Origin: CAWJPY01 sp963844865
GTDB lineage: Bacteria > Acidobacteriota > Thermoanaerobaculia > Thermoanaerobaculales > Sulfomarinibacteraceae
Assembly (NCBI GenBank): GCA_963844865.1
Contig: CAWJPY010000012.1
Coordinates: 124,001 to 188,000 of the forward strand
Direction of reading: 5' to 3'
Length of the DNA: 64,000 bases
A program made the translations under genes and the position numbers. Position 1 is the stretch's first letter; the number at the start of each line of letters is the position of its first letter. The notes under the pieces are model-generated. The model was not told where the DNA came from and searched no databases. It was given only the letters and a program-made list of their open reading frames with translations. Below, in pieces: positions 18,173-26,770 of the stretch.

Positions 18173-18991
18173 TCACGCCGTGACGCCCAGATACGGTGCG
18201 TACCCGGGTTGATACTCGATGTCCGTGCCGGGCATGACCGCACCGGCGATGTCGAGCACGATCGCGCGCTTCTCGTCCTCCAGGTAGGGGCCGAGGAGGC
18301 GCAGGCCCTCGTCGGAGACGTGGGCGCTCATCTCCAGTGTGTGCGTGCGCGGATCGGAGACCAGCGCCGCCTCCACTGCGCTGGCGTCGTGGAGCCTGTC
18401 CATCCGGCGCCGTGCGTCCTCGCTGCAAGCGTACTCGGCGTCGCCCACCACCTCCATGAGCAGACGGCAGGCAGCGTCCATGGACATGCGCTCCAGGTTG
18501 AGCACGATGTCGTAGAGATGGGGGTTGCGGACGTCCTGGCCGTACATGAAGCGAGCCCATCTGACCCGTCGTGCGTCCTCCTCGCGGATGTAGTCAGCGG
18601 CTTCCTCTTCGTGGCAGCCCAGACGCTCCATGGTGAGGGACAGGCGCGTGGTGACGGGCGCCTCGATGCGGACCCTCACCATGTGCGGCAGGGTCGGCAG
18701 GAGGAGGTGGCCGGAGTAGCCGTGGTAGACGACCCCGTCGCCCTCGATCTTCTCCAGCAGGGCCTGCCGCATGAGGACGACGTAGGCTCGCCGGAGCTGG
18801 CTGAACTGCTCGTACGCCCGGTTGGCCTTGGCCAGGGTCTCCACCACCCGCGTGGCGAGCTCGCCGTGGCGGTTCACCACCTCCACCAGGTCCTCGCGAG
18901 ACACGAAGCGCAGGCCGGGCCGACTCTCCAGGCACCCCACCAGCTTCCTCACGCCCGACATCGTGCCCCGCGAGATGAAGATCACCGCCAT
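18173..18991 (-). CDS. Cytidylate-kinase-like family protein
   Basis: A 272-residue protein of the cytidylate kinase-like family (PF13189). It begins VIFISRGTMSG in place of a classical P-loop and retains the nucleoside-kinase order of VSREDL, RVRIEAPVTTRL, an EEDARR lid and a DIVLNLERM strand. Residues about 205-260 look like a BON-type alpha/beta extension. The degenerate P-loop makes CMP kinase activity doubtful, and a regulatory role is possible. It sits 45 bases after the ClC channel gene on the same strand. Confidence 0.7.
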   Translation of the reverse strand: MAVIFISRGTMSGVRKLVGCLESRPGLRFVSREDLVEVVNRHGELATRVVETLAKANRAYEQFSQLRRAYVVLMRQALLEKIEGDGVVYHGYSGHLLLPTLPHMVRVRIEAPVTTRLSLTMERLGCHEEEAADYIREEDARRVRWARFMYGQDVRNPHLYDIVLNLERMSMDAACRLLMEVVGDAEYACSEDARRRMDRLHDASAVEAALVSDPRTHTLEMSAHVSDEGLRLLGPYLEDEKRAIVLDIAGAVMPGTDIEYQPGYAPYLGVTA

Positions 18992-19036
18992 TTCGGCCGC
19001 CTTCCTGACGTCCCATGATAGCTCCGCGCACCGCGG

Positions 19037-20725
19037 TCAGGGTTGCTCTGCGGATGCGCCCAGCGCATGGATGAAAGCATCGAGCTTGTCTCGCGCCGTG
19101 GGTGCGGCGATGAGCAGGATCCGGTCGCCTGCCGCCAGCGGTGAGCGCGAGGTGGACGCCAGCATCTCGTGGCCGCGCATCACGGCCACCACCTCGATCT
19201 CCTCCGCATCGACGCTCGCATGGCTGTCGCGGATGGGAATCCCGACCCACGGGCTCCCTGCCTCCAACGACACCAGCATGAGCTGGTGGCCCTCGCCGAG
19301 ATCGACGGGGATGTTGGACTCGAGCAGCGCCTGCAGATCGAGGTGGCCGACGGTCTCGGGACGCAGGATGGGGTGCTCGCCCATGAGGCGCAGAGCGGAC
19401 CGGATGTGCTCCACGTGGTGGGCCGGCGAGTACACCGGAGTCAGGACCTGGGCCTCGTAGAGGCTGCGGTACCTCCAGCGGAAGCTGAGCTGGCGTTGCA
19501 GGAGGTAGCTGACCATGATGGACAGGGCCGCCGGCACCAGGAGATCGAAGCCGCCGGTCATCTCGGCGACCATGAGAAGGGTGGCGATGGGCACCTGAGC
19601 GGCCCCGGCGAACACGGCGCCCATGCCCACGATGGCGAAGGGTGCCGGTGGCAGTTGGAAGACATCGGCCAGGAAACCGCCCAGCATGGCGCCCACGAAG
19701 AGCGTGGGAGCGAAGACTCCCCCTGAGCCGCCGCTGGACACGGTGAGCGTGAAGGCCGCCAGCTTCGCGAAGATGAGGACGAAGAGCAGGGAGGCGACCA
19801 GCTTGCCGTCGATGGCGAGCTGGATCCAACCGTAGCCGCCGCCCAGCACCTGAGGGAGCGCGAGGGCCAGGAGGCCGACCCCGAGGCCACCGATCGCCGG
19901 TTTGACGTGGGGGGGCAGCGGCAGTTTGCGGAAGGCGTCCCTGGTCCCGTAGAAGACCACCGGCAGCACGCTGGCAATCAGCCCGGCGAGGACGCCGAGG
20001 ACCAGGTACCAGCCGTAGTCCACGGCCCCCGGTAGAGAGAGCACGGGGGGCACGTGGAAGAGCGGTGACCAGCCGATGAAGAGGCCTGCCACCGAGTAGG
20101 CGGTGACCGAGCCGATCATGGTGTAGATGAGGGCCGAGGCCTCGAACTCCATCTCGCTGTACAGCACCTCGATGGCGAAGATGGCCGTGCCGATGGGGGA
20201 GCGGAAGATCGCCGACAGGCCGGCGGCCATGCCCACCAGGACCAGCAACCGCCGCTCCTGGTCGCTGCGATGGCCGAGGGACGCGTAGATGGAGCCCACG
20301 CCGGCGCTGAACAGGGCCGTGGGACCCTCGCGCCCTGCCGAGCCGCCGGCGCCGATGGTGATGGCGGAGGCCACCGCCTTGAGGGGAGCTACCCGGGCGC
20401 GGATGAAGCCGCCCGCTCGATGGAAGGCTTTCACCGCGGTGTCGGTCCCGTGCCCCTCGGCCTCCGGCGCCAGGCTGTACACCAGCACCCCGGACACCAG
20501 ACCGCCGAGGGTGGTGGCGAGGGGAACCAGCCACAGACCGTGGCGCCCGATCACCTGCTGCAACGGTCCCCCCTCCGAGGGCAGGGTGGGCACCCGATAC
20601 CCGGCGATCTCGCCCAGGAACAACGCTCCTGCCAGGTGCAGGAGATGCACGAACAGACCGGCCCCCAGGGCGCCGACCACGCCCAGCAACACCGAGTCCA
20701 TGATGAGCCGCGTGCGGGTCTTCAT
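19037..20725 (-). CDS. ClC-type chloride channel/antiporter with TrkA-C domain
   Basis: A 562-residue ClC family membrane protein. The selectivity motif GSAGREGP is at about 128-135, with the gating Glu at 133, and later family segments include GGSGGVFAPTLFVGA. Residues about 465-562 form a TrkA-C-like cytosolic domain, which in other transporters binds small ligands and sets activity. The ATG at 20725 is chosen over upstream codons because the first helix follows and a G-rich ribosome site precedes. It is co-directional with the S41 protease gene, 82 bases downstream of it. Channel or H+/Cl- exchange mode cannot be told. Confidence 0.85.
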   Translation of the reverse strand: MKTRTRLIMDSVLLGVVGALGAGLFVHLLHLAGALFLGEIAGYRVPTLPSEGGPLQQVIGRHGLWLVPLATTLGGLVSGVLVYSLAPEAEGHGTDTAVKAFHRAGGFIRARVAPLKAVASAITIGAGGSAGREGPTALFSAGVGSIYASLGHRSDQERRLLVLVGMAAGLSAIFRSPIGTAIFAIEVLYSEMEFEASALIYTMIGSVTAYSVAGLFIGWSPLFHVPPVLSLPGAVDYGWYLVLGVLAGLIASVLPVVFYGTRDAFRKLPLPPHVKPAIGGLGVGLLALALPQVLGGGYGWIQLAIDGKLVASLLFVLIFAKLAAFTLTVSSGGSGGVFAPTLFVGAMLGGFLADVFQLPPAPFAIVGMGAVFAGAAQVPIATLLMVAEMTGGFDLLVPAALSIMVSYLLQRQLSFRWRYRSLYEAQVLTPVYSPAHHVEHIRSALRLMGEHPILRPETVGHLDLQALLESNIPVDLGEGHQLMLVSLEAGSPWVGIPIRDSHASVDAEEIEVVAVMRGHEMLASTSRSPLAAGDRILLIAAPTARDKLDAFIHALGASAEQP

Positions 20726-20807
20726 GGGAGCCCCCCCCTCGCCCAGGTGCTGCAGACCAGCATACGAGAGTCCGCTGTCACCACCGACGGCTCCACGAGG
20801 GCAGTGG

Positions 20808-22058
20808 CTACCGTCCTTGCCCCGTGACGGCATGGAGGGCGTCCAGGAGCTGACGGTCCCCGCTCGCTTCGAGTTGGACGACGGTCATGCTGCGCTCGCT
20901 CTCGGGAAACGACGGCGCCACGCCCCCCGGGAGGTGGACGACCGTGGTCGGCGTGATCCCGTGGTGCCAGATGGTGTGCCCGTCCGGAGTCAGCCACTCC
21001 TCCACGGCGAGGAGCAGCGCGGAGCCGTCGGAGAGGGGGAACTGCTGCAGCACGGTGCCGGTGCCGAAGGTCGTCGTGCCGATGAGAGGGGCGCGCTTGG
21101 CGTCCTGGAGTGCTCCGGCCACGATCTCCGCGCCGCTGGCCGTGCCCCCGTTGACCAGAACGGCCATCTTGATGTGGAGTGCCGCGCCCCCCTTCTCGAC
21201 CGGGACCGGGGAGATCGCGCCCTTGACGTTCTTTTCCAGGAGCACGTTGCCGGTGGCGAGGAACTGGCTCGCGGTCGCCACCGCCTCGTCGAGCAGCCCA
21301 CCGGGGTTGTTGCGCAGGTCCAGGATGAGGCCGTCCAGCTTGGCGGACCCGATGGACTTCAGGGCCGCCACGAGGTTCTTGGTGACTCCGTCGGAGAAGC
21401 TGGCGACCCGGAGATGGGCGACCCGAGTCCCGGGGAGGCGCACCCACGTCACGTTGTGGATCATCACGGGCGCCCGCGTCATGGTCACGGTGCGGGTCGC
21501 GCCGCTTCCGGGGGAGAGGATGGTCAGGCTGACGGGGGTGCCCTTGGGACCGGCGATCTTCTTGACCACCTGGAACAGGCTCAGGCCCGTGACCTCGTCG
21601 CTGTCGACCCGGACGATGATGTCCCCCGGCTTCAGCCCCGCCTTCTGGGCCGGCGAGCCGTCGAAGGGGGCGACGATCACGACGTGACCGTCCTTCATCC
21701 TCACTTCGGCTCCGATGCCCACGTACTCGCCTTTGATCTGCTCCTTCTCCTCCTCGATCATCTGGGGAGTGAGGAAGGTGGAGTGCCCCGTGTCGCCCAG
21801 GGAGTCCACCATGCCGCTGATGGCGCCGTAGGTCAGGTTCTCCGGCTGGATGGCGGAGCGGTCCACGTAGCGCTCGTGGATGGAGTTCCAGGCTTCGGCC
21901 ATGAGGCCGAAGTCCTTCGTCGCCGCGGCCGGGATCCTCTCCGAAGGGAGCGCATCTGCATCGTGGCGTTGGCCCACGGTGTAGGCGATGGACAGACCGA
22001 CCGCTGCGACCACGACCCAGAGCAGGAAGACGCGGGAACTCCGTACGCCTGGCGCCAT
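20808..22058 (-). CDS. S41 family C-terminal-processing-like peptidase
   Basis: A 416-residue protein with an N-terminal membrane anchor or signal, a PDZ domain at about 108-185 and the S41 catalytic core. The nucleophile Ser308 is present in NGGTASGAEI. The usual catalytic Lys in TFGKG is Thr333 (TFGTGTVLQQF). This variant seems to recur in some S41 subfamilies, so it may use another base or be inactive. Periplasmic protein processing or quality control is the family role. It is followed by the ClC channel gene on the same strand. Confidence 0.82.
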   Translation of the reverse strand: MAPGVRSSRVFLLWVVVAAVGLSIAYTVGQRHDADALPSERIPAAATKDFGLMAEAWNSIHERYVDRSAIQPENLTYGAISGMVDSLGDTGHSTFLTPQMIEEEKEQIKGEYVGIGAEVRMKDGHVVIVAPFDGSPAQKAGLKPGDIIVRVDSDEVTGLSLFQVVKKIAGPKGTPVSLTILSPGSGATRTVTMTRAPVMIHNVTWVRLPGTRVAHLRVASFSDGVTKNLVAALKSIGSAKLDGLILDLRNNPGGLLDEAVATASQFLATGNVLLEKNVKGAISPVPVEKGGAALHIKMAVLVNGGTASGAEIVAGALQDAKRAPLIGTTTFGTGTVLQQFPLSDGSALLLAVEEWLTPDGHTIWHHGITPTTVVHLPGGVAPSFPESERSMTVVQLEASGDRQLLDALHAVTGQGR

Positions 22059-22189
22059 GCTTGCACCGCCCGAGATGAGATGGACCGACCGTCCTCGACC
22101 ATCGGCAACTCCATGACGTCCTGAGACATTCCACCGTTTCGATGGGCGTTTGTTGGGGATCCCCCCGCGATCGGGCGCCGCCGCCACCG

Positions 22190-22417
22190 TCACAGGTGGA
22201 CGAGGAGCCCGGCGAACCACTCGCGCCCCGGCCCCGGCTGGTAGGAGTTGCCGTCCGGGTCCGGCTCGGTGAACGCGATGTAGGACGCGCTGGTCAGGTT
22301 GCGGCCCGACAGGAGGAGCTCCATCGTGCCACCGAGAGCCTGGAAGCGGTACCCGACGCGGGCGCCGTACAGGGTGTAGCCGCCGATCCAGGTGTTGTTG
22401 GAGGGGTCGATGTAGGC
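22190..22417 (-). pseudogene. TonB-dependent receptor C-terminal remnant
   Basis: About 75 codons encode the end of a TonB-dependent outer-membrane receptor: WIGGYTLYGARVGYRF, a strand with LLLSGRNLTSASYIAF, then a final strand. The plug and the rest of the barrel are missing. Upstream the frame runs into unrelated sequence with no signal peptide, so this is a deletion remnant. A short open frame extends to an ATG at 22573, but those residues have no receptor character. Confidence 0.7.
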
Positions 22418-22692
22418 GCGGCCGCAACCCCGCTCGGGACGGGTGGTCGGGAGATGGAACGGGATGCGGTGCAGATTCCGATGCAACTTCATGGCCGGAG
22501 ATCGTATGCCCGTTCGGCGCGGGGGTGGCAAATGGAAACCTGCTATCAACGAGAGCCGGCGACTGTGTTCCAACCTGGACGACCATGGGGGCCGCCTCGC
22601 CTCGTGGCCCCTGCCGATCCCCCGACGCGCTCATGCGGCGTGACCCCGGGCACGTCTCCCGGCGGCTCATCGAGCCCTGTCATTCGACGTAA

Positions 22693-22721
22693 TTGACACG
22701 ATCAAGTCATAACGCTATATA
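22693..22721 (+). promoter_or_regulatory. Promoter P1, paralogous to P2
   Basis: TTGACA at 22693-22698, a 17-base spacer, then TATATA at 22716-22721. Spacer and flanks closely match P2 at 23698-23726 (shared CGATC, CATA and the ATAGT-ATG sequence after the -10). Expected transcription start is within a base or two of the ATG at 22729, so the first frame would be leaderless. Confidence 0.75.
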
Positions 22722-22728
22722 GTCATGT

Positions 22729-22830
22729 ATGGCTCCAAGCCTGCACAACCCAAGGGGGGATCGTCGCTCTGCCCGGATCGTGCGGGGTCGCTGCCCCGCA
22801 TCGAGCCAGACGCGGCGCTCCCGTGGCTAG
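22729..22830 (+). pseudogene. Decayed start of an HTH regulator copy (33 codons)
   Basis: This frame starts MAPSLHNPRGDRR and stops after 33 codons. It aligns with the start of the intact regulator at 23734 (MASGLDNQKRERL), and the nucleotides after each ATG are clearly related. The HTH and later domains are gone. It is best read as what is left of a duplicated regulator, although a short leader peptide is possible. Confidence 0.5.
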
Positions 22831-22881
22831 GCGCCGGCTGACCGCCCGCGAGGTCGGCCGTGCGCGCAGCGGAGGTGCTCC

Positions 22882-23574
22882 GTGTCGCCCCTGGCAATGA
22901 TCGTGGGCGTGATCCTTCCCCCGGTCACATTCGTCCTCTTCGCAGGGGCCCTGCTGAACCGCATCTGGGTGTGGAGGCGGCCGCCGGAGGCGGACGCTGC
23001 TCGCTTTGCAGCTTCCTCCAGGGCCAGGGCCGCCGCCATCATGAAAGAGACCCTGCTGGTGCCCAGCCTGTTCCTGGGTGATCGCTTCCTGTGGACCCTG
23101 TCGTGGCTGTTCCACCTGATGCTGGTGCTGATCTTCCTCGGCCACGTGCGCGTGGTGGCGGATGTCCCCCAGCTCTGGGAGGGCTTGCGCCTGGATCCCT
23201 ACACCATGTCCGGAGTGGTGGGGGGCGCGGCCGGTGCGACCATCGTGGTGATGATCATCCTGCTGATCGCGCGCCGCGTCGCCGCCGAGCGGGTGCAGGA
23301 GGTCTCGGCGCCGGCGGACTACTTCGCGCTCTTGCTCATCCTGGGCATCGTGTTCACCGGGAACGCGATGCGCCTGTTCGACCACGTGGACCCGAGCGAG
23401 ACCCATCGTTACTTCGCGTCCTTCGCCATGCTCGAGTGGCCGACCGTGCCCGAGAACAGCTGGTTTTTGGTCCACCTCTTCCTGGGTCAGGTGCTGCTCC
23501 TGTACCTGCCGTTCAGCAGGATCGTGCACTTCGGAGGTGTGTTCTTCGCCCAGGCCGCCGTCAAGAGAGGTTGA
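22882..23574 (+). CDS. DsrM/NarI-like membrane cytochrome b subunit, copy 1
   Basis: A 230-residue inner-membrane protein with five to six helices, resembling the gamma subunit of respiratory nitrate reductase and DsrM, which oxidise or reduce quinone through two b haems. Candidate haem-ligand His residues lie in LSWLFHLMLVLIFLGH and later in VHLFLG and IVHFGG. It matches copy 2 (24719-25411) without gaps over its full length. The GTG start follows GGAGGTG. Unlike copy 2, no Fe-S partner gene follows; the regulator gene comes next. It may share the single DsrK-like partner at 25416. Confidence 0.75.
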   Translation: MSPLAMIVGVILPPVTFVLFAGALLNRIWVWRRPPEADAARFAASSRARAAAIMKETLLVPSLFLGDRFLWTLSWLFHLMLVLIFLGHVRVVADVPQLWEGLRLDPYTMSGVVGGAAGATIVVMIILLIARRVAAERVQEVSAPADYFALLLILGIVFTGNAMRLFDHVDPSETHRYFASFAMLEWPTVPENSWFLVHLFLGQVLLLYLPFSRIVHFGGVFFAQAAVKRG

Positions 23575-23697
23575 TCGAGCGGGGACCCGAGCGGCGCGGG
23601 CGTGCGGTGCGATCCGCGGTGCAGCGGTGGCGAAGGACCGTGGCCGATATTGCGACAACGTATGACCATTACTTTATGGATTTTATGGATTTTGTCC

Positions 23698-23726
23698 TTG
23701 ACACGATCCAGCCATAGGCGTAAATA
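23698..23726 (+). promoter_or_regulatory. Promoter P2 of the HTH regulator
   Basis: TTGACA at 23698-23703, a 17-base spacer, and TAAATA at 23721-23726. The regulator ATG (23734) begins 8 bases after the -10, so the mRNA should be leaderless. Just upstream (about 23674-23693) a 10-base A+T-rich unit, TTTATGGATT, is repeated in tandem. In this GC-rich genome it stands out as a likely regulator site. Confidence 0.75.
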
Positions 23727-23733
23727 GTAATGC

Positions 23734-24516
23734 ATGGCCTCAGGCCTCGACAACCAGAAGCGGGAGCGACTGCTTTCCACAGGCGGCGCGGCGAGGGCGC
23801 TCAGCGTCACGCCGGACACGGTGCTCAAGTGGATCAAGAGTGGCGTCCTGCCGGCGGTCCGCACCGCCGGCGGCCACTACCGCATCGCCGAACGTGACCT
23901 CGCGGCGCTCACGGGCGCGGCCGGGTCGCCGCAGCCCGCCCCGAGCGGTCGCTTCGTCTACTGCTGGGAGTACTTCGCGAGCGATCAGGGGACCGGCGAT
24001 GCCTGCGCAGAGTGTCTGGTCTACCGCGCCCGCGCCCGCCGTTGCTACGAGATGAGCGGCCTCGCCAGGGAGTCCGGGTTTGCCGGCGCCTTCTGCGAGG
24101 GGAGCTGCGAGGAGTGCGCGTACTACCGGGAGGTGGTGCGTCGCGACCGCCGGGTGCTGATCGTGACCGAGCGCCGGGCCCTGAGGGACGGCCTGATGGA
24201 GGGTGACGCCACGAGCACCCTCCGGGTGCGGTTCGCGAGCTCTGAGTACGAGTGCTCGGCCCAGTGCGCCCAGTTCAGGCCCGAGTACGTGGTGGTCGAC
24301 GCCGCCCTGCCGAAGCGGACGCGCGCGAGCCTGTGCTCCCACCTCGCCGCCGATCCCAGGGTCCCGGGGGTGCAGATCATCCTGGCGACGCGGGGTGGGG
24401 ACGGTTCTGGGCAAGAGCGTGCCGCGGCCGAGCGAGCGCTGCCGTGCACGTTCTCACTGGCGGAGCTGGAGAGCCACATCATTGGACTGGAGGTGACGCC
24501 GAGGATGACCGCGTAG
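23734..24516 (+). CDS. HTH regulator with Cys-rich centre and receiver-like domain
   Basis: A 260-residue putative transcription regulator. Residues 14-52 form a MerR/excisionase-type helix-turn-helix (STGGAARALSV, then GHYRI). Residues 77-128 carry seven Cys (77, 91, 94, 104, 121, 125, 128), with two more at 174 and 178, suggesting a metal or Fe-S redox sensor. Residues about 140-250 resemble a receiver fold (RVLIVTERR; VVVDAALP with Asp189) but lack the full acidic pocket. It sits between the two DsrM-like genes, ahead of copy 2 and DsrK, and probably controls them according to redox state. Confidence 0.65.
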   Translation: MASGLDNQKRERLLSTGGAARALSVTPDTVLKWIKSGVLPAVRTAGGHYRIAERDLAALTGAAGSPQPAPSGRFVYCWEYFASDQGTGDACAECLVYRARARRCYEMSGLARESGFAGAFCEGSCEECAYYREVVRRDRRVLIVTERRALRDGLMEGDATSTLRVRFASSEYECSAQCAQFRPEYVVVDAALPKRTRASLCSHLAADPRVPGVQIILATRGGDGSGQERAAAERALPCTFSLAELESHIIGLEVTPRMTA

Positions 24517-24718
24517 GGTTCGCCCGGGGGAAAGAAAGCCCGGCGGTGTGGCCTGGACAACCATGGACCGCCGGACTGTCGCAGGGCCGGACGCCGAGCC
24601 GCGAGGCGGGCTCGCGGGACGCCGTCGCCCCTTGTCGCCAAAGCTAGCTTCCACCCCCAGGATCGTCAAGATGGCCGACCCGCCCGGGGGCCGGCCCCCA
24701 ACGGACCGGAGGTGCACC

Positions 24719-25411
24719 GTGTCGGCATTGGCAATCATCGTGGGAGTGATCCTCCCACCGGTGACATTCGTGCTCTTCGTGGCGGCGATGTTGAACCGCA
24801 TCCTGACGTGGAGGCGGGCCCCCAAGCCGGGAATGACCCTCTTCCCGACCTCCCCCGGGGGAACGGTGGCGGGGGTCGTGAAGGAGACACTGTTCTTCCC
24901 CAGCCTGTTCCGGGGGGACCGTTTCCTGTGGGCCATGTCGTGGCTGTTCCACGCCATGCTCACCCTCATCTTCATCGGCCACCTGCGGGTGGTCGCCGAC
25001 ATCCCGGCGCTGTGGGCGACCCTCCACATCGATCCCGACGTCATGTCGGGAGTGGTGGGCGGGGCGGCAGGGGTGACCATCCTGGTGATGATCGTCCTTC
25101 TGATCGGGCGCCGCTTCGCCGTGGAGCGGGTGCGCGAGATCTCGGCGCCGGCGGATTACTTCGCGCTCTTCCTCCTCATGGCCATCGTCCTCACCGGCAA
25201 TGCGATGCGCTTCCTCGGGCCCGTTGACCTCGCCGAGACGCACCGCTACTTCGCGTCCTTCGCCACGTTGCAGTGGCCCGTCGTGCCCGAGAACAGCTGG
25301 TTCCTCGCCCACCTGTTCTTGGGTCAGATGCTGCTGCTGTACATGCCCTTCAGCAAGATCATGCACTTCGGCGGCGTGTTCTTCACCCAGGCCGCCATCA
25401 AGAGGAGCTGA
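24719..25411 (+). CDS. DsrM/NarI-like membrane cytochrome b subunit, copy 2
   Basis: A 230-residue membrane subunit paralogous to 22882-23574, with the same length and most conserved helices and His residues (MSWLFHAMLTLIFIGH, AHLFLG, IMHFGG). It is followed five bases later by the DsrK-like Fe-S gene, the usual DsrM-DsrK or HdrE-HdrD order, so the two should form a membrane quinone:thiol/disulfide-type oxidoreductase. The GTG start is preceded by GGAGGTG exactly as in copy 1. The N-terminal loop (about residues 35-52) is the main difference between copies. Confidence 0.8.
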   Translation: MSALAIIVGVILPPVTFVLFVAAMLNRILTWRRAPKPGMTLFPTSPGGTVAGVVKETLFFPSLFRGDRFLWAMSWLFHAMLTLIFIGHLRVVADIPALWATLHIDPDVMSGVVGGAAGVTILVMIVLLIGRRFAVERVREISAPADYFALFLLMAIVLTGNAMRFLGPVDLAETHRYFASFATLQWPVVPENSWFLAHLFLGQMLLLYMPFSKIMHFGGVFFTQAAIKRS

Positions 25412-25415
25412 CGTC

Positions 25416-26753
25416 ATGGACGCAATGAGTCAACCGCGGATCGAGCCCGAGATCACCCAGCCGCCGCGCCCCCCGGAGCGCGACACCGTGCTCAAGGCGG
25501 TGGACGCGATCGAGAACGGCCCGGCGGCGCTGCTGGCCTCCATGGAGATCTGCGCCAAGTGCGGGACCTGCGCCGAGCAGTGTCCCATCTACTACGGCGC
25601 ACCGGACAAGACCCACAACCCGGCCTGGCGCTCGGACCTCATCAGGTCCCTGTACAAGCGGCGCAAGACGCTCGGTGGCAAGCTCTTCGGCGGTCTGGCC
25701 GGAGCCCGGGACTACAGCGACGGCGAGATCCAGGAGTGGGTCCAGCGTCTGTACGAGTGCACCGCGTGCCGCCGCTGTGCGACCTTCTGCCCCTTCGGCA
25801 TCGACAACTCGGTCATCACCCGCAAGGGACGGGCCATCGTCAACTCCCTGGGCCTGACCCCGAAGCGTCTGCTCGAGGTCGTGAACGTCTCCCTGGCCAC
25901 CGGCAACACCGACGGCTGCGGTCGGGAGGGCTTCCTCGACGCGGTGGCCTTCCTGGAGGAGGAGATCGAGGAGGAGTGCGGGGTGGCGGTGCGCATCCCG
26001 GTGGACGTGGAGGGCGCCGACTACCTGTACGTGCCGCCTTCGGGGGACGTCCTGGTGAACCCCGAGGCGACCATGGGCGTGGCCAAGGTCTTCCACAAGC
26101 TGGGTGTGAGCTGGACCATGAGCTCGCGCTGCTTCGACGGCGCCAACTACGGCCTCTTCACCGGCGACGACGTCGCCATGAAGGCCGAGAACAGGCGCTA
26201 CTACGAGGAGATCATGCGCCTGGGGGTGAAGAACCTCCTGTGCGGTGAGTGCGGCCACGCCTACCGCGTCTTCAAATTCATGATGGAGAAGGGCAAGTGG
26301 TGGGGCGAGCTCCCCTTCAACGTCACCAACGTCCTGCCGTTCACCGCCAAGCTCATCGCCGACGGCAGGATCACGCTCGACAGGAGCAGGAACCCCGAGC
26401 CGGTGACCTACCACGACCCCTGCAACTTCGGTCGCAGCTGCAACATCGTCGACGAGCCACGGAGGATCCTGCGGGCGGCGTGCTCGGATTTCCGCGACAT
26501 GACGCCGTCGGGGACCCAGAACTGGTGCTGTGGTGGTGGCGGCGGGCTGGCGGCCATGGACCACATCCGCGAGTTCAGGATGACCGTCAGCGGCAAGAAG
26601 AAGATGGAGCAGATCCGGGACACGGGCGCCGTCTTCGTGGCCACGGCCTGCGCCAACTGCAAGCGGCAGATCACCCAGCTCATGGAGTACCACCAGATGG
26701 ACGTGCGCGTGGGCGGCGTCCACGACCTGGTCTACACCTCCATCGTGATGTAG
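25416..26753 (+). CDS. DsrK/HdrD-like Fe-S oxidoreductase subunit
   Basis: A 445-residue cytosolic Fe-S protein. Two ferredoxin-type 4Fe-4S sites are complete (Cys46/49/52/56 in CAKCGTCAEQCP and Cys115/118/121/125 in CTACRRCATFCP). The C-terminal half holds the CCG-type Cys sets (LCGECGHAYR, HDPCNFGRSC, WCCGGGGG, CANCKRQ) that bind the non-cubane cluster in HdrB/HdrD and DsrK. Coupled with the membrane subunit just upstream, it would link the quinone pool to a thiol/disulfide or protein-bound sulfur partner. No dsrAB, dsrC or hdrABC gene is in the window, so the real partner is unknown. Confidence 0.85.
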   Translation: MDAMSQPRIEPEITQPPRPPERDTVLKAVDAIENGPAALLASMEICAKCGTCAEQCPIYYGAPDKTHNPAWRSDLIRSLYKRRKTLGGKLFGGLAGARDYSDGEIQEWVQRLYECTACRRCATFCPFGIDNSVITRKGRAIVNSLGLTPKRLLEVVNVSLATGNTDGCGREGFLDAVAFLEEEIEEECGVAVRIPVDVEGADYLYVPPSGDVLVNPEATMGVAKVFHKLGVSWTMSSRCFDGANYGLFTGDDVAMKAENRRYYEEIMRLGVKNLLCGECGHAYRVFKFMMEKGKWWGELPFNVTNVLPFTAKLIADGRITLDRSRNPEPVTYHDPCNFGRSCNIVDEPRRILRAACSDFRDMTPSGTQNWCCGGGGGLAAMDHIREFRMTVSGKKKMEQIRDTGAVFVATACANCKRQITQLMEYHQMDVRVGGVHDLVYTSIVM

Positions 26754-26770
26754 GGGAGGGCGAACGGAAT

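Larger units (their letters stand above)
22418..22881. other. Intergenic region before the first DsrM-like copy
   Basis: No complete gene is seen. The part at 22418-22690 shows nothing recognisable. The rest holds the promoter at 22693-22721, an open frame of 33 codons (22729-22830) that looks like the decayed start of the downstream regulator, and the ribosome site GGAGGTG used by the gene at 22882. Confidence 0.6.

Noticed and set aside
22882..26753. A full dissimilatory sulfite reductase locus
   Set aside because: dsrAB, dsrC, dsrJ, dsrO and dsrP are absent from the window; only M- and K-like subunits are present.
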